Shown one piece after another: positions 1 through 9,630 of a DNA stretch of 64,000 nt. This DNA comes from an uncultured SAR86 cluster bacterium (GTDB lineage: Bacteria > Pseudomonadota > Gammaproteobacteria > Magnimaribacterales > D2472). The position numbers and the translations under genes are program-made. The notes beneath the pieces are model-generated. The model did no database searches, was not told the DNA's origin, and worked only from the letters and a program-made list of their open reading frames with translations. Location: assembly GCA_902558395.1 (NCBI GenBank), contig CACEDS010000001.1, forward strand, positions 260,180 to 324,179, written 5' to 3'. Numbering within the stretch: position 1 is the first letter of the stretch; each line of letters opens with the position of its first letter.

Positions 1-1115
1 GTAGGCATAGAGGTGCAGGTCTAGGTGGCGGCCATGATGAAAGAGAGCAAACACTTAACCAATTGCTAGTTGAAATGGATGGTTTCGAAGGCAACGATGG
101 AGTTATTGTTATAGCTGCAACTAATAGACCTGATGTACTAGATCCAGCCTTATTAAGACCAGGAAGGTTTGACAGACAGGTTGTAGTAGACCTTCCTGAT
201 ATCAGAGGAAGAGAAGCAATTCTTAAAGTTCATATGAGAAAAGTACCGCTTGATTCCGATGTTGATCCATTGGTATTGGCAAGAGGCACACCTGGTTTCT
301 CAGGAGCAGACTTAGCTAATTTAATCAATGAAGCAGCATTATTTGCTGCTAGATACTCTGATAAGAAGATAGACCAAACGCACTTAGATTTAGCTAAAGA
401 TAAAATAATGATGGGTGCAGAAAGAAAATCTATGATTTTAAGTGAAGAGCAAAAAAGAATAACTGCATATCACGAAGCAGGACACGCAATAGTAGGAAGA
501 TTATGCCCAACCCATGATCCGGTTTATAAAGTTACTATCATTCCCAGAGGAAGAGCTCTAGGTGTAACAATGTTCTTGCCAGAAGAAGATACTTACATGC
601 AAAGTAAAGAATATTTATTAGCAAGAATAGCGGCTTTATTTGGTGGAAGAATTGCAGAAAGTATTATTAATGGCAACCAAGGCATTACTACTGGCGCTTC
701 AAATGATATTGAGGTAGCAACAAATATAGCAACAAATATGGTTACAAAATGGGGTTTTTCTGATGCCCTTGGCACTATTAAGTTTGGTGAAGATGAAGGA
801 AGTCCATTCCTTGGAAGAACAGCATCATCACCATCACAACATCGAAGTGAAGAAACTTCAAAATTAATTGATTCCGAGATTAAATCAATTATTGATTCAT
901 GTTATGAAAGAGCTGAAAATCTTTTGAAGACAAATCTCGATAAATTAAATGTTATGGCCGATGCTTTATTGAAATATGAAACAATCGATGAACCTCAGAT
1001 TGATGACATAATGGCAGGAGCTGAACCTCGGGAACCAAAAGGTTGGTCGGATGATGATCCTAAGCCTAAATCAAATAAAAAAACATCGATAAAAGGTGCC
1101 GCTGAAGAGTTATAA
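1..1115 (+). CDS. ftsH: ATP-dependent zinc metalloprotease FtsH (5' truncated by window edge)
   Basis: Membrane-anchored AAA+ protease that degrades LpxC, SecY and other membrane or short-lived proteins. The frame is open from the first bases (first full codon at 3), so the N-terminal membrane part and Walker A lie outside the window. Visible are the [17 protein letters not shown] stretch, the second region of homology ([20 protein letters not shown]) with its arginine finger, the zinc motif HEAGH near 471-485, and a later acidic stretch (SNDIE) supplying the third metal ligand. The C-terminal tail is hydrophilic and Lys-rich. glmM follows after 9 bp, the usual gammaproteobacterial neighbourhood (folP is absent between them). 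Identity is certain; only the start is missing. Confidence 0.97.
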   Translation, partial: RHRGAGLGGGHDEREQTLNQLLVEMDGFEGNDGVIVIAATNRPDVLDPALLRPGRFDRQVVVDLPDIRGREAILKVHMRKVPLDSDVDPLVLARGTPGFSGADLANLINEAALFAARYSDKKIDQTHLDLAKDKIMMGAERKSMILSEEQKRITAYHEAGHAIVGRLCPTHDPVYKVTIIPRGRALGVTMFLPEEDTYMQSKEYLLARIAALFGGRIAESIINGNQGITTGASNDIEVATNIATNMVTKWGFSDALGTIKFGEDEGSPFLGRTASSPSQHRSEETSKLIDSEIKSIIDSCYERAENLLKTNLDKLNVMADALLKYETIDEPQIDDIMAGAEPREPKGWSDDDPKPKSNKKTSIKGAAEEL

Positions 1116-1124
1116 TCTTTAGTT

Positions 1125-2447
1125 ATGAATTTAAAATTTGGCACTGATGGTATTCGAGGACCTGTAGAAACTCATATCACACCAGAAGCTTGTCTTAAAA
1201 TAGGGCACGCAACCGGTTTGGTTATGAAAGAGCAGGGTTGGGATACTGTAATGATTGGAAAAGATACTCGCGTATCAGGTTACATGCTTGAATCTGCATT
1301 ACAGGCCGGTTTCATTGCTGCTGGTGTCAATGTAAGTTTGTGCGGTCCATTACCAACACCGGGAGTCGCATATCTTACAAAATCATTAAGAAGAAAATTC
1401 GGAGTGGTAATTAGTGCGTCTCATAATGATTTTTTAGATAATGGAATAAAGATATTTAATGCTGATGGTGAAAAGTTATCTAGGGATTTAGAAAAGAAAA
1501 TAGAAAAGCTCTTAGAATCTAATCTCAATCCAGTAAAAACTGAAGAATTAGGAAAAGCTAGACGTTTTGATGAGTCGGGAGCAAGATATATTGAATTTTG
1601 TAAATCAACAGTACCACAAGATATCTCGTTTGCATCTTTGCGAATTGTTCTAGATTGTGCAAATGGCGCTTGTTATAAAACTAGTCCCGATGTTTTTAAA
1701 GAGCTTGGAGCAGAAGTAATTTTGGTTGGTGTTGATCCTGATGGATACAATATAAATGCTGATTGTGGATCCACGCACCCAGAACTAGTTCAAAAAGAAG
1801 TGATTAAGCACAGAGCTGATTTTGGAATATCTCTCGATGGAGACGGCGATAGAGTAATTATCATTGATCGAAATGGAAATATATTAGATGGCGACGATCT
1901 TTTATATATATTAGCTTTTGCAAACCCTAATAGAATTGGTCCATGGTCAGGTGTTGTTGGTACACACATGAGTAATCTTGGTTTTGAAGATGGCCTTACA
2001 AAGCTTGGATATAAATTTATTCGCGCTGATGTTGGTGATAAATATGTTAGCAACATGCTAACTAAAAAAGGTTGGATGTTGGGAGGTGAAACTTCAGGAC
2101 ATATAATTTGTAAAGACTTAGTTAGTACTGGCGACGGAACCATTGCAGCCTTAAAAGTAATTTCTTCATTGCTTCTTCTTGAAAAAGATCCATCAGAGGT
2201 GTTGTCAAATTATACAAAAATGCCTCAAGTAAATAATGCAGTTAAAGTTTCAAATAAAGACATTGTCAATGACAAGGACTTGTTGAGTCTAATAAAAGAA
2301 ATTGAATCTGATATTACTGTAGGAAGAGTTTTGGTAAGAGCTTCTGGAACAGAGAGCAAAATAAGAGTAATGATAGAGGCACCTGAGGAAAAAGTTGCAA
2401 AAAAATATGTCAAAGATATAAGTGACTTAATAAAATCTAAATCATAA
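1125..2447 (+). CDS. glmM: phosphoglucosamine mutase
   Basis: Converts glucosamine-6-phosphate to glucosamine-1-phosphate, feeding UDP-GlcNAc for peptidoglycan and LPS. At 440 residues it is close to the family norm (about 445). The phosphoserine loop reads ISASHNDFLDNG with Ser99; the fourth residue after His is unusual, as most members have ASHNPxxDNG. The metal-binding loop DGDGDR and the C-terminal phosphate-binding RASGTESKIRVMIE are intact. The start at 1125 gives the canonical MxLKFGTDGIRG N-terminus. It lies between ftsH and tpiA with gaps of 9 and 2 bp, so it is probably co-transcribed with both. Confidence 0.97.
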   Translation: MNLKFGTDGIRGPVETHITPEACLKIGHATGLVMKEQGWDTVMIGKDTRVSGYMLESALQAGFIAAGVNVSLCGPLPTPGVAYLTKSLRRKFGVVISASHNDFLDNGIKIFNADGEKLSRDLEKKIEKLLESNLNPVKTEELGKARRFDESGARYIEFCKSTVPQDISFASLRIVLDCANGACYKTSPDVFKELGAEVILVGVDPDGYNINADCGSTHPELVQKEVIKHRADFGISLDGDGDRVIIIDRNGNILDGDDLLYILAFANPNRIGPWSGVVGTHMSNLGFEDGLTKLGYKFIRADVGDKYVSNMLTKKGWMLGGETSGHIICKDLVSTGDGTIAALKVISSLLLLEKDPSEVLSNYTKMPQVNNAVKVSNKDIVNDKDLLSLIKEIESDITVGRVLVRASGTESKIRVMIEAPEEKVAKKYVKDISDLIKSKS

Positions 2448-2449
2448 TT

Positions 2450-3193
2450 GTGATAATTGCTAACTGGAAAGCCAACGGAGATATTAAATCAAATAAGGCT
2501 TGGTGTAATCAACTTATTGTAAGAATGTCTGACAGAGGCCTTAAATCTATTGGAATAGCTCCATCATTCATACATTTTAATCAGATAAAGAATGCGTTTA
2601 TCAACAATGATATTGAAATAGGTTTTCAAGATATTGATATTGAAGGCGGGGCCAGAACTGGATCAATTTCACCATCAATGGCTGTAGATAGTGACTGTTC
2701 TTTTTGTTTAATTGGCCATTCAGAAAGAAGAGAAATATTTAATGAAGATAATAATATTATTTCTAAAAAATATCAGATGTTAGTTACAAGCCATATAAAA
2801 CCAGTTCTATGTATTGGAGAAAGCTTTGAAGAGTTTCAGGCTGGCAAAACAGAGCAAAAATTACAAACTCAGATTCAAGAATGCATTCAAGGAAATATTT
2901 CATCAGAGGATTTAATTATTGCATATGAGCCAATATGGGCAATAGGTACAGGAAACACACCAAAACCAAAAGATGTAAATACAATTCACGAATTTATTAA
3001 AGATGTTGTACAATCCGCATCTGAAAATAATTTGAGGCCACAAGTTTTATATGGTGGAAGTGTTAATAAATCAAATGCAGCAGATTTTTTTGTTGAAAAA
3101 AACATAGACGGTGCATTGGTTGGAGGCGCTTCATTAGACGCAGATATATTTTCAGATATTATAGAAATTTATAGTAGGCATAAAGAAAAATGA
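2450..3193 (+). CDS. tpiA: triosephosphate isomerase
   Basis: Interconverts dihydroxyacetone phosphate and glyceraldehyde-3-phosphate in the cytosol. The GTG start at 2450, 2 bp after glmM, gives a very short N-terminus (MIIANWKANG). Catalytic residues are visible: Lys7 in NWKANG, His90 in LIGHSERR and Glu160 in AYEPIWAIGTG; the phosphate loop YGGSVN follows. Length (247 aa) is typical. The stop overlaps the secG start by 4 bp (ATGA), indicating translational coupling; the tpiA-secG order is common in gammaproteobacteria. Confidence 0.97.
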   Translation: MIIANWKANGDIKSNKAWCNQLIVRMSDRGLKSIGIAPSFIHFNQIKNAFINNDIEIGFQDIDIEGGARTGSISPSMAVDSDCSFCLIGHSERREIFNEDNNIISKKYQMLVTSHIKPVLCIGESFEEFQAGKTEQKLQTQIQECIQGNISSEDLIIAYEPIWAIGTGNTPKPKDVNTIHEFIKDVVQSASENNLRPQVLYGGSVNKSNAADFFVEKNIDGALVGGASLDADIFSDIIEIYSRHKEK

Positions 3194-3501
3194 TAGTTTT
3201 AATAAAAATAGTTTGTATAGTTCTGGCTGTTGCAATAATAGCATTAGTACTTTTACAACAAGGTAAGGGCTCTGATTTGGGTTCAGCATTTGGTGGGGGT
3301 TCATCTAATTCAATGTTTGGAGCATTGGGACCTTCAGATTTTTTAGGAAAACTAACATATTCGTTAGTGGCTTTGTGGTTGGTTTTAACACTTGCTTTGG
3401 CATATTTATATAAAACTGAAAATACTAAAGAAATGTTTGAAACTCCTCTTATTGAAGAGGTTATGGAAGAAATTCCAACAGATGAAATTCCAACGGAATA
3501 A
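3190..3501 (+). CDS. secG: preprotein translocase subunit SecG
   Basis: Small accessory subunit of the SecYEG channel. Of 103 residues, two hydrophobic helices (about 2-22 and 52-75) flank the family signature loop LQQGKGSDLGSAFGGG, followed by SNSMFG. The C-terminal tail is acidic with two TDEIPTE-like units. It overlaps tpiA by 4 bp and ends 13 bp before the convergent tRNA-Leu gene. Confidence 0.95.
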   Translation: MIVLIKIVCIVLAVAIIALVLLQQGKGSDLGSAFGGGSSNSMFGALGPSDFLGKLTYSLVALWLVLTLALAYLYKTENTKEMFETPLIEEVMEEIPTDEIPTE

Positions 3502-3514
3502 ATAAATTAAAAAA

Positions 3515-3601
3515 TGGTGCCGAAAGCGGGACTTGAACCCGCACGAGCTTTCGCTCACTAGCCCCTCAAGCTAGCGTGTCTACCAATTCCACCACTTCGG
3601 C
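3515..3601 (-). tRNA. tRNA-Leu(GAG)
   Basis: Reading the minus strand from 3601 gives an 87-nt class II tRNA: acceptor GCCGAAG, an anticodon stem CTAGC/GCTAG around the loop TTGAGGG (anticodon GAG), a variable arm with stem GAGC/GCTC, a T arm with GTTCAAG, and an encoded CCA (3515-3517). It is convergent with secG and divergent from tRNA-fMet, and has its own promoter at 3610-3619. Confidence 0.96.
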
Positions 3602-3609
3602 AAAAGATT

Positions 3610-3619
3610 GCGAATTATA
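3610..3619 (-). promoter_or_regulatory. extended -10 promoter of tRNA-Leu, TATAAT followed by TCGC
   Basis: On the minus strand the sequence TTGTTATAATTCGC lies just upstream of tRNA-Leu. It is a perfect TATAAT preceded by TGn (extended -10) and followed directly by TCGC. No good -35 is present at 17 bp (TTATAT). The GC-rich discriminator resembles those of stringently controlled tRNA promoters. Confidence 0.6.
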
Positions 3620-3654
3620 ACAAGATATTATTTTAAATATAAAAAATAATATAC

Positions 3655-3683
3655 TTGACCAAACATACTAAACTTCATAAACT
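3655..3683 (+). promoter_or_regulatory. predicted promoter of tRNA-fMet
   Basis: TTGACC (3655-3660) is separated by 17 bp from TAAACT (3678-3683), about 16 bp before the tRNA-fMet 5' end. The -35 matches five of six consensus positions and the -10 four of six. Confidence 0.45.
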
Positions 3684-3698
3684 TCACACTCGCTGCGT

Positions 3699-3775
<77 letters not shown>

Positions 3776-3795
3776 CAGTTACATATATTTTTTGT

Positions 3796-3815
3796 GGGGC
3801 ATATGCCCCTTTTTT
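3796..3815 (+). terminator. rho-independent terminator between tRNA-fMet and rimP
   Basis: A perfect stem GGGGC-ATAT-GCCCC (3796-3809) is followed by six T (3810-3815), 20 bp after the tRNA. It would end most tRNA transcripts before rimP, leaving a fraction to read into the nusA operon. Confidence 0.8.
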
Positions 3816-3828
3816 GTATATAAAAAAG

Positions 3829-4308
3829 ATGAAAGATGAGATAGAAAAAATTGTAGAGCCAGTTATTGAAAGACATGATTGTTTTCTATGGGGGCTTGAA
3901 ATTTTAAGGGGTAGAAAAAGACCTACTTTAAGAATTTATATTGAGTCTGAGCAGGGCGCAAATATTGATGATTGTGAAAATATTTCAAAAGATCTCAATT
4001 ATGAAATAGATTTAGATTCATCCTTTGGCGATGATTATGTTTTAGAAGTATCGACACCTGGAATTAGTAGAAGATTTTTCAAACAAAGTCAGCTTGAGTC
4101 ATATATTGGAGAAGAATTAAAAGTTAAATTAAGAGAGCCTATTGAGGGAATAAAAAACATTGAAGGGACTTTAGTTGATTGTAATAAAGAATATTTTCTT
4201 ATAGAGTCACTAAACTTAGAGTATAAGTTAAATTTTAATGATATTGATTTTTGTAAGTTAGAACCAAATTTTGATAAATTAATGAAGGAAGAAAATTATG
4301 CAAAGTAA
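3829..4308 (+). CDS. rimP: ribosome maturation factor RimP
   Basis: Needed for 30S subunit assembly. 159 residues from ATG 3829 (MKDEIEKIVEPVIERHDCFLWG). An open frame extends upstream through the tRNA, but similarity to RimP begins here and the terminator lies just before. The N-terminal domain includes the family LRIYIE strand, the DDCENISKDL helix and EVSTPGISRRF; the C-terminal SH3-like domain follows. Its 3' end overlaps nusA by 11 bp, the conserved rimP-nusA-infB order. Confidence 0.95.
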   Translation: MKDEIEKIVEPVIERHDCFLWGLEILRGRKRPTLRIYIESEQGANIDDCENISKDLNYEIDLDSSFGDDYVLEVSTPGISRRFFKQSQLESYIGEELKVKLREPIEGIKNIEGTLVDCNKEYFLIESLNLEYKLNFNDIDFCKLEPNFDKLMKEENYAK

Positions 4309-5758
4309 TGAGATTTTAGCAGTGGTTGATTCGGTTTCAACTGAGAAAGGGTTGGATAAGGATGTAATTTTTAAAGCTATTGAAATAGCTATTGCATCTG
4401 CATCACAAAGACATTTTCACGAAGATGCTGATTTATTTGTCACAATTGATAGAACCACGGGAGAATATTCTACACATAGAAATTGGATAGTCTTTGATGA
4501 GAATAATGAAGAATTCCACCCAGAAACGCATATCTCAACTAATGATTCTAATCTTGCACTGGACGAAATTTATACTAAAGAGCAAGACAACATACCTTTT
4601 GGAAGAATAGAGACTCAGGCTGCAAGACAAGTAATGTTGCAGAAAGTAAGAGAGGCTGAAAGAGAGAAAGTTGTAGCTCAGTTTAAAAGTCAAAATAACC
4701 AATTGGTTAATGGAACAGTAAAAAGGGTAACAAGAGATAATATTATTGTAGATATTGCATACGATGCTGAGGCTATCTTACCAAGAGATAGATTAATGCC
4801 CGGTGAGATTTATAAAATTAATGACAGAATTAGAGCAATTCTTCAGATTCAAGAAGTTGAGGGTAGAGGCCCACAATTAATGCTAAATAGATCTTGCCCA
4901 GAAATGGTAACAGAGCTTTTTAGCATCGAAGTACCAGAGATTAATGAGGATGTTATTGAAATTAGAGGCGTTGCAAGAGATGCTGGATCAAGATCTAAGA
5001 TAGCAGTTAAAACAAATGATGGAAGAATAGATCCTGTTGGAGCATGCGTTGGTATGAGAGGTTCTAGAGTTCAGGCTGTTTCTGCTGAGCTAGGTAACGA
5101 AAGAATAGACATTATCATATATGACGACAATCCAGCTCAGCTAGTTATTAATGCTCTTGTTCCTGCAAAAGTTGAATCTATTGTTATGGATGAAGACTCA
5201 AGATCTATGGACATTGCTGTAAATCAAGAAAATCTTGCATTGGCAATCGGTTCTAGAGGTCAAAATATTAGACTTGCATCTAAGTTGGTGGGATGGGACT
5301 TAAATATTATAAGTAGTGAAGAAGCAGAAGCTAAAGTTAAAGTTGATGAGACTGAATTTTTAGCTAGCCTTATTAGTAGTCTTGAAATATCTGAAGAAAT
5401 CGCCGAAAAGATAGCTTCTACGGGCTTATCAAGTTTTGACGATATAGCATATGCTGAAGATGAAATCTTTAAATCATTCATTGAGGACGAGGAAGAGATT
5501 GCAAGGGTAAAAAGTGCTGCTGAGGATGCAGCCTTACTTGAGGCTATGGGAGCAATTACTGAAGAAGAAGATAATGTGGAATCACTCACAGATTTAAATT
5601 TAAGTGATGAAGATATTCAAAAGTTATCTAATAAGGGTATTAAAAATAAAGATGATCTTGCAGAATTAGCAGTTGATGAATTACAAGAAATTATTGAAAT
5701 TTCCTCTGATGATGCATCAAAAATGATAATGAAAGCAAGAGAACACTGGTTTAATTAA
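4298..5758 (+). CDS. nusA: transcription termination/antitermination factor NusA
   Basis: RNA polymerase-associated factor modulating pausing, termination and antitermination. 486 residues: N-terminal polymerase-binding domain (about 1-130), S1 domain (about 135-200), two KH domains (about 230-345, with GACVGMRGSRVQ and AIGSRGQNIRLAS), then two helix-hairpin-helix acidic repeats to the C-terminus, as in the long gammaproteobacterial form (495 aa in E. coli). It overlaps rimP and is followed 16 bp later by infB. Confidence 0.97.
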   Translation: MQSNEILAVVDSVSTEKGLDKDVIFKAIEIAIASASQRHFHEDADLFVTIDRTTGEYSTHRNWIVFDENNEEFHPETHISTNDSNLALDEIYTKEQDNIPFGRIETQAARQVMLQKVREAEREKVVAQFKSQNNQLVNGTVKRVTRDNIIVDIAYDAEAILPRDRLMPGEIYKINDRIRAILQIQEVEGRGPQLMLNRSCPEMVTELFSIEVPEINEDVIEIRGVARDAGSRSKIAVKTNDGRIDPVGACVGMRGSRVQAVSAELGNERIDIIIYDDNPAQLVINALVPAKVESIVMDEDSRSMDIAVNQENLALAIGSRGQNIRLASKLVGWDLNIISSEEAEAKVKVDETEFLASLISSLEISEEIAEKIASTGLSSFDDIAYAEDEIFKSFIEDEEEIARVKSAAEDAALLEAMGAITEEEDNVESLTDLNLSDEDIQKLSNKGIKNKDDLAELAVDELQEIIEISSDDASKMIMKAREHWFN

Positions 5759-5774
5759 TTAAAAGGAAAATATT

Positions 5775-8048
5775 TTGGCTTTAACTGTTAAAGATTTCGC
5801 AAAAACTCTAAAGATCAGTGATTCTGCTTTGCTTGAACGTATGCAGAATGCTGGACTGAGTCATTCTAAAAATACTGACGAGGTTACAGCTGCAGACAAA
5901 CAAGCTCTTTTAAAATCTTTAAAAAGCGCAAAAGCAACTCCATCTAAATCTATAACCTCAGGATCTGGAGTTACAGTTACATCTAAAGGAAAAACTTCTA
6001 AAGATACAGAAACAGTCAAAAGTTATTCAGATAATATAGAAGCAAAAAGAGCAGCAGCCTCTGAACAACTAAAAGAGCAACAAAAGAAAAGAGAAGAGCA
6101 GTTAAAAGAAGCTGCAAGACTAAAACAAGAAGAAGTCAAAAAAAGAGATAAATTTAAAAAAGTTGATAAAGACAAACCAGCTACCAAAGTAAATGTTAAG
6201 GATCAGTTATCAAGCGCTGTTAATGCATATAAAAGAAGAGAGACTGCTTTTTCTCAGGAATCAGAACATAAGTTTGAAGCACCTACTGAGTTCATAAAAA
6301 AAGATATAGAAGTTCCATCGTCGATTCAAGTTGGCGAATTAGCTAAGTTAATGGCTGTCAAAGGAAATGTAGTTGTTAAAAATCTCATGGGGCTCGGGGT
6401 TGTTGCAACTATAAATGATGTTATTGACCAAGAGACAGCAATATTAGTGGTAGAAGAAATTGGCCATAATGGAATCGCATTAAAAGAAGAAAATTTTGAA
6501 GAAGATTTAGCTAATTTAATTAACTATACGGATGAAGCAAAACCTAGGTCACCGGTAATTACAGTTATGGGGCATGTTGATCATGGTAAAACAACACTTC
6601 TTGATTTTATTAGAAAAACAAAAGTCGTAGACGGTGAGGCTGGAGGCATTACACAACATATTGGAGCTTATGAAGTTGAAACACCTAAAGGTAAAATAAC
6701 TTTTATAGATACTCCTGGTCATGCTGCTTTTTCATCTATGAGAGCCAGGGGCGCCAATACAACTGATATTGTCATTTTAGTCGTAGCTGCAAATGATGGT
6801 ATCAAGCCCCAAACAGAAGAAGCAATTAATCATGCTAAAGCAGCTGGTGTATCGATTGTTGTTGCAATAAATAAGATTGATTTAGATGGAGCAGATATTG
6901 ATAAGGTTAAGGGTGATTTAGCAGCTAAGGACTTGACTCCAGAGGACTGGGGAGGAACAACACAAATGGTTCCAGTTTCAGCCTTAAAGGGTACTGGAGT
7001 TGATAAATTATTAGAATGTGTTTCTCTTGAAGCAGAATTACTTGAATTAAAAGCTCATCACAAAGGTCCTGCCCAAGGCGTAGTTATTGAATCTGAGTTA
7101 GATAAATTTAGAGGCTCAGTTGCAACCTTTTTAATTCAAAATGGAACATTAAAAGTTGGTGATTTAGTTGCCTCTGGAAATTCAATTGGAAAAATTAAAA
7201 GTATTGTAAACAGCGATGGTTCTAAGATTAAATTAGCTGGCCCATCTGCTGCTGTTGAAGTATTAGGTTTAAATAACGTGCCAAATGCAGGAGATCCTTT
7301 TCAGGTAGTTGAAAATGAAAAACAAGCAAGAGAAATTGCTGAGTATAGAATTATCCAAGAAAAGGAAAGAAAGCTTTTAAAACAAAAAGATGACACCGCT
7401 GGTGATTTATTTGAATCGCTTGGGCAAGAATCTAAAAAAGTACTTAATATCATTGTTAAAACTGATGTTGGTGGAACATGTGAAGCAATTTCAGCTGCAC
7501 TAAATGATTTGGGTAATGATTTAGCAAAAGTTAAGATTGTATCTAGTGGTGTTGGTGGAATATCAGAGTCGGATGCAAACTTAGCATTGGCTGTGGATGC
7601 AATTATTTTAGGTTTTAATGTGAGATCAGATAATTCTGCAAAGAAAATTATAGAAGACGAATCTATACCTTTAAGCTACCACAGTATTATTTATGAATTA
7701 TTAGACGATGTGAAGGCTAGAATGAGTGGACTTCTTGATCCAATTATTAAAGAAGAGATAGTTGGAACAGCAGAGGTATTAGAAGTATTCAATTCTCCTA
7801 AATTTGGACAAATAGCTGGTTGTATGGTCATTGAAGGAAATGTTTTGCGAAACAAACCAGTAAGAGTTCTTAGAGACGAGATAGTTATCTTTGAGGGTGA
7901 ACTAGATTCTCTAAGAAGATTTAAAGAAGATGTGAACGAAGTTAAAAATGGAACCGAGTGCGGCATGGGTATCAAAAACTATAAAGATATTAAGCCTGGC
8001 GATAAGATAGAGGTTTATGATCGCAAAGAAGAAGCACAATCAATGTAG
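5775..8048 (+). CDS. infB: translation initiation factor IF-2
   Basis: GTPase that places initiator tRNA on the 30S subunit. A TTG start at 5775 gives MALTVKDFAKTLKIS, the IF2 N-terminal subdomain. A Lys/Glu-rich coiled-coil linker (about 90-160) follows. The GTPase motifs are GHVDHGKTT (about 266), DTPGHAAF and NKID, then the beta-barrel and C-terminal fMet-tRNA-binding domains. At 757 residues it is shorter than the 890-aa E. coli protein, chiefly because the linker is reduced. An rbfA start follows 11 bp later. Confidence 0.97.
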   Translation: MALTVKDFAKTLKISDSALLERMQNAGLSHSKNTDEVTAADKQALLKSLKSAKATPSKSITSGSGVTVTSKGKTSKDTETVKSYSDNIEAKRAAASEQLKEQQKKREEQLKEAARLKQEEVKKRDKFKKVDKDKPATKVNVKDQLSSAVNAYKRRETAFSQESEHKFEAPTEFIKKDIEVPSSIQVGELAKLMAVKGNVVVKNLMGLGVVATINDVIDQETAILVVEEIGHNGIALKEENFEEDLANLINYTDEAKPRSPVITVMGHVDHGKTTLLDFIRKTKVVDGEAGGITQHIGAYEVETPKGKITFIDTPGHAAFSSMRARGANTTDIVILVVAANDGIKPQTEEAINHAKAAGVSIVVAINKIDLDGADIDKVKGDLAAKDLTPEDWGGTTQMVPVSALKGTGVDKLLECVSLEAELLELKAHHKGPAQGVVIESELDKFRGSVATFLIQNGTLKVGDLVASGNSIGKIKSIVNSDGSKIKLAGPSAAVEVLGLNNVPNAGDPFQVVENEKQAREIAEYRIIQEKERKLLKQKDDTAGDLFESLGQESKKVLNIIVKTDVGGTCEAISAALNDLGNDLAKVKIVSSGVGGISESDANLALAVDAIILGFNVRSDNSAKKIIEDESIPLSYHSIIYELLDDVKARMSGLLDPIIKEEIVGTAEVLEVFNSPKFGQIAGCMVIEGNVLRNKPVRVLRDEIVIFEGELDSLRRFKEDVNEVKNGTECGMGIKNYKDIKPGDKIEVYDRKEEAQSM

Positions 8049-8059
8049 TTGAAGTTTTA

Positions 8060-8407
8060 ATGTCATCATTAAGAGCAGAAAAAATTGGCGACGAGCTAAA
8101 AAAAGAAATATCTTTAATCATTAACAAAGAAACAAAAGATCCGAGGCTTCAAAATATTAATATTACTGCTGTAAAAGTCTCTGATGATATTGGTATAGCC
8201 ACTGTGTTTTATACAGTTATCGGAGAATCTATAATTAAAGATCAAAGTGAAATAAACCCTAAAGTATTAAAAAAATTTTCAGGAATGATTCGATCAAAAC
8301 TTTCAAAAACTATGCAGATTAGGAGGGTGCCTGTTATAAATTTTAGGTTTGATGAAAGTATCGAATATTCGGATAATATTGAAAGCTTATTGAAGAATAT
8401 AAAATAA
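8060..8407 (+). CDS. rbfA: ribosome-binding factor A
   Basis: Binds the 30S subunit during late 16S 5'-end maturation and cold adaptation. 115 residues with the KH-like fold: the starting SSLRAEKIGDELKKEISLII, the KDPRL motif, and the strand RRVPVINFRFDESIEYS. It lies between infB and truB, overlapping truB by one base (TAATG). Confidence 0.95.
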   Translation: MSSLRAEKIGDELKKEISLIINKETKDPRLQNINITAVKVSDDIGIATVFYTVIGESIIKDQSEINPKVLKKFSGMIRSKLSKTMQIRRVPVINFRFDESIEYSDNIESLLKNIK

Positions 8408-9246
8408 TGGATGGTTTTTTTCTTTTAAACAAAGAAAAAGGTATAACCTCTAATCAACTTGTTCAAAATATTAAAAAATCTTTGAAGTTCAAAAAAGTTG
8501 GCCATTTGGGAACACTAGACCCAATGGCAACTGGATTAATGGTAATTGCAGCTAATAGGGCTACAAAGTTTTCTAGTTATTTTTTAGAATCTGATAAAAG
8601 TTATTATGCAACAGTAAAACTTGGATGTTCTACCGATACTGATGATGCACAGGGTAAAATTATCGAAACTTCAGACAACCTCCCGACTGAAGAACATACT
8701 AACAAAGTTCTATATTCATTTATTGGACAGTCATTGCAGATGGCGCCCTTTTATTCTGCTTTGAAGCACAAAGGTAAACCATTATATAAATATGCAAGAG
8801 AGGGCGATTTGATATCAAAACCACCAAGAGAAATTAATGTTTTCTCAATAAAAGATTTTATTTTTAATCACGATGAATGTTCTTTCTTAATTCATTGCTC
8901 AAAAGGAACCTATATTAGGTCGATTGCAAGAGACTTAGGAAAAAAACTTGGATGTGGCGCTCATTTATCAGGCTTAAAAAGAGTATCCCAAGGAAAATTT
9001 AATATTAATCAAGCATTAAATACTGAAGAAGTTGAAATAAAAAATCTAATATCCATTGAAGAGGCATTTAAAGCATTTTCTGATATTAAATTAAAGAATG
9101 ACCAATTAAAGATTTTTTTAAATGGAGGCAAGTTAAAAAATATTAATTTCGAAGATAATGACTACAGAATTTATGATTTATCATCAAATTTTCTAGGCCT
9201 TGGAAATGTATCTAATAATGTTCTGGCTTTAAAACGACTTGTTTAA
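8407..9246 (+). CDS. truB: tRNA pseudouridine(55) synthase
   Basis: Makes pseudouridine 55 in the tRNA T loop. 279 residues; the catalytic Asp38 lies in GHLGTLDPMATG, followed by the conserved KGTYIRSIARDLG motif. The C-terminal domain is short. The rbfA-truB-rpsO-pnp order is conserved in gammaproteobacteria. The start is the ATG sharing its first base with the rbfA stop. Confidence 0.96.
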   Translation: MDGFFLLNKEKGITSNQLVQNIKKSLKFKKVGHLGTLDPMATGLMVIAANRATKFSSYFLESDKSYYATVKLGCSTDTDDAQGKIIETSDNLPTEEHTNKVLYSFIGQSLQMAPFYSALKHKGKPLYKYAREGDLISKPPREINVFSIKDFIFNHDECSFLIHCSKGTYIRSIARDLGKKLGCGAHLSGLKRVSQGKFNINQALNTEEVEIKNLISIEEAFKAFSDIKLKNDQLKIFLNGGKLKNINFEDNDYRIYDLSSNFLGLGNVSNNVLALKRLV

Positions 9247-9267
9247 TAGTTAGATTAGTTATAAGAT
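9239..9267 (+). promoter_or_regulatory. predicted rpsO promoter (-10 TAAGAT followed by TCGC)
   Basis: TTGTTT (9239-9244), a 17-bp spacer and TAAGAT (9262-9267), followed by TCGC (9268-9271). It lies in the truB-rpsO gap, where the E. coli rpsO promoter also lies, and shares TAAGATTCGC with the rplM upstream region. Confidence 0.45.
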
Positions 9268-9334
9268 TCGCACGCTTACTTTAGTTGTACGAGGTTTGCA
9301 TTTTTTATTAATAAGTACATCGAGGAATACAAAT

Positions 9335-9604
9335 ATGGCACTTTTAGCTAATGAAAAAGAAAAAATTGTTGGAAAATTTCAAAGAACAGACAACGACACA
9401 GGATCTCCTGAAGTTCAAATTGCGTTGTTAACAGAAAATATCAATAAATTACAAAGTCATTTTAAAACACATAAAAAAGACCACCATTCAAGAACAGGGT
9501 TAATAAGAATGGTAAACCTAAGAAGAAAGCTTTTAGCCTATCTAAAAAGAAAAAACCCAGATAGTTATAAAGAGGTTGTAAAGCAATTAAAACTTCGTGG
9601 TTAA
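9335..9604 (+). CDS. rpsO: 30S ribosomal protein S15
   Basis: Primary 16S-binding protein of the platform. The ATG at 9335 gives 89 residues, the exact family length, and has a good Shine-Dalgarno (CGAGGA at 9321); an upstream in-frame start at 9296 would add 13 residues absent from S15. The signatures [17 protein letters not shown] and [22 protein letters not shown] are intact. pnp follows after 26 bp. Confidence 0.97.
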   Translation: MALLANEKEKIVGKFQRTDNDTGSPEVQIALLTENINKLQSHFKTHKKDHHSRTGLIRMVNLRRKLLAYLKRKNPDSYKEVVKQLKLRG

Positions 9605-9630
9605 TTATAAAAACATAAAAAAGGATAATC